Shown here: positions 45,404-46,303 of the stretch, in pieces
Layout: each line of letters begins with the position of its first letter
Numbering within the stretch: position 1 is the stretch's first letter
Origin: Parafrankia sp. EUN1f
GTDB lineage: Bacteria > Actinomycetota > Actinomycetes > Frankiales > Frankiaceae
DNA length: 46,303 nt
Reading direction: 5' to 3'
Assembly (NCBI RefSeq): GCF_000177675.1
Contig: NZ_ADGX01000068.1
Coordinates: 1-46,303, forward strand
Translations under genes and position numbers: made by a program
The notes under the pieces: generated by a model
The model's database searches: none
The model's input: the letters and a program-made list of their open reading frames with translations, nothing else
What the model was told of the DNA's origin: nothing

Positions 45404-46303
45404 ATGAGCGCCCCCTGTAGCGCCGCCTTCCGCTCGCTGGCGGAAAAGCTCGGTGGTATCTCCTGCGACCCCGACCCGGCGGCGAGCCTGCGGTCACCCG
45501 CTGATCTGGTGAACTGGACCCTGCCGGTCATCGAGATACTAATGATCGGCGGTGCGGTGCTCGCGCTCGCGCACGCCTTGCGGATTCGCCGGAGCACCGG
45601 CAACCCCGCATATCTGGCGTTGTGGTTCGCCCCGATCGTCTACGCGCTGGTCATCGAGCCACCGCTGTACTTCCCGGAGCAGTTCGGAATCGACGACCGC
45701 ATCGACCTGATCTTCGTGCACAACGTGTTCACCGTGCAGTTCATGTTCGACCGGCTGCCGCTCTACATTCTCGCGGTCTATGTCGCGGTTCCCTACCTGG
45801 CCTGCGCGCTCGTCGACCGGATCGGCGTGTTCGACCGGCGGGGGCGGCTGGTCGGCTCGATCTGCGTCGGGTTCGTCCACCAGTGCTTCTACGAGATCTT
45901 CGACCACATCGGGCCGCAGCTACGTTGGTGGGCCTGGAACCCGGACGCCGCTACCAACGAGCCGGCTCTCGGGTCGGTGCCGCTGTCGAGCACGGTGATC
46001 TTCGGTCTGGTGGGGCCCGCGATCCTCGCCTTCTGCTGGCGCGCGCTGATCGCCGAGCCGGCCGGACGTCGCACGCTCGGCAGCACCGGCCTGGTCGGGC
46101 GGGTGGTCGCGGCGGGTGTGCTCACCCCGGTGCTGCTGCCTGTCGCCGGTGCGCCGCTGGGCTATCTCACGACCGTGCGCAATCCCAACCACGCGCTGAT
46201 GGCGGCCGTGTTCGGCGTGATGCTCGCGGCCGCCGCCGCCGTCGCGCTGCCGGCGCTGGCCCAGGGCCGCCTGCGCCCGCCACCCGCGCCACCCGCGCCA
46301 CCC
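45404..46303 (+). CDS. Multi-pass membrane protein, 3' end cut by the window edge
   Basis: Open from ATG 45404 (AGGGGT about 7 nt upstream) for 300 codons with no stop before the last base. About seven hydrophobic segments are visible, for example 'TLPVIEILMIGGAVLALAHAL', 'LPLYILAVYVAVPYLACALV', 'STVIFGLVGPAILAFCW' and 'ALMAAVFGVMLAAAAAVALP'. Conserved-looking polar motifs between them include 'HQCFYEIFDHIGPQLRWWAW' and 'VIEPPLYFPEQFG'. It ends in a PPAP repeat. Family not recognised. Third-codon GC bias strongly supports coding. Confidence 0.8.
   Translation, partial: MSAPCSAAFRSLAEKLGGISCDPDPAASLRSPADLVNWTLPVIEILMIGGAVLALAHALRIRRSTGNPAYLALWFAPIVYALVIEPPLYFPEQFGIDDRIDLIFVHNVFTVQFMFDRLPLYILAVYVAVPYLACALVDRIGVFDRRGRLVGSICVGFVHQCFYEIFDHIGPQLRWWAWNPDAATNEPALGSVPLSSTVIFGLVGPAILAFCWRALIAEPAGRRTLGSTGLVGRVVAAGVLTPVLLPVAGAPLGYLTTVRNPNHALMAAVFGVMLAAAAAVALPALAQGRLRPPPAPPAPP

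Overview
The window is very GC-rich DNA with strong third-position GC bias, frequent GTG starts and many 4-bp ATGA/GTGA gene overlaps. This is typical of a large-genome actinobacterium. The gene families present (FxSxx-COOH peptide system, GAP1/double-GTPase and nSTAND proteins, many flavin monooxygenases) suggest Frankia or a close relative. The genus is an inference from content; no rRNA or other marker is present. I see no tRNA, rRNA, CRISPR array or transposase.

Layout. (1) 1-4.85 kb, ordinary metabolism: a sulfonate/taurine-type ABC substrate-binding lipoprotein, an NmrA-like SDR, and a divergent pair in which a TetR regulator plus cytochrome P450 face an SDR across a 50-bp gap holding an operator-like palindrome. 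(2) 4.89-12.03 kb, a five-gene, almost fully overlapping operon: HerA/FtsK-type ATPase, a long acidic repeat protein with a small toxin-like C-terminal tip, a DUF2283-like antitoxin candidate, a NADAR protein and endonuclease V. It is bracketed by two direct copies of a ~125-bp element that ends in a 52-bp near-perfect palindrome. (3) 12.4-19.7 kb, NTPase conflict-type genes: an unrecognised 652-aa protein, a small Pro/Ala-rich membrane protein coupled to a 970-aa GAP1-like/zinc-ribbon/double-GTPase-like protein, and an nSTAND-TPR protein. (4) 20.5-32.4 kb, an extended FxSxx-COOH island: two NB-ARC/TPR proteins (FxsT type), a TIR-like FxsC, the radical SAM maturase FxsB, an HExxH peptide-hydroxylase-like protein, and two precursor peptides that both end in F-x-S-x-x-COOH. 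One precursor, of 56 aa, is easy to miss. (5) 32.8-43.8 kb, oxidative and organosulfur/xenobiotic metabolism: catalase, an SDR remnant, LLM flavin monooxygenases (one SsuD-like, two of the NtaA/SnaA/DszA type), a sarcosine/N-methyltryptophan oxidase, a glutathionyl-hydroquinone-reductase-like enzyme, and an SDR that lacks its catalytic Tyr/Lys. (6) 44-46.3 kb, a membrane-anchored SGNH hydrolase and a multi-pass membrane protein that runs off the window.

How it fits together. The middle 27 kb reads as a defence/conflict and RiPP-signalling island inserted between two metabolic regions. The strongest candidates for something undescribed are the HerA - toxin-tipped acidic protein - DUF2283 - NADAR - EndoV operon with its flanking palindromic elements, and the two-precursor FxSxx locus with a hydroxylase and a 32-bp palindrome in its divergent promoter region. 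Functions in both are inferred from family resemblance read by eye; no database search was possible.
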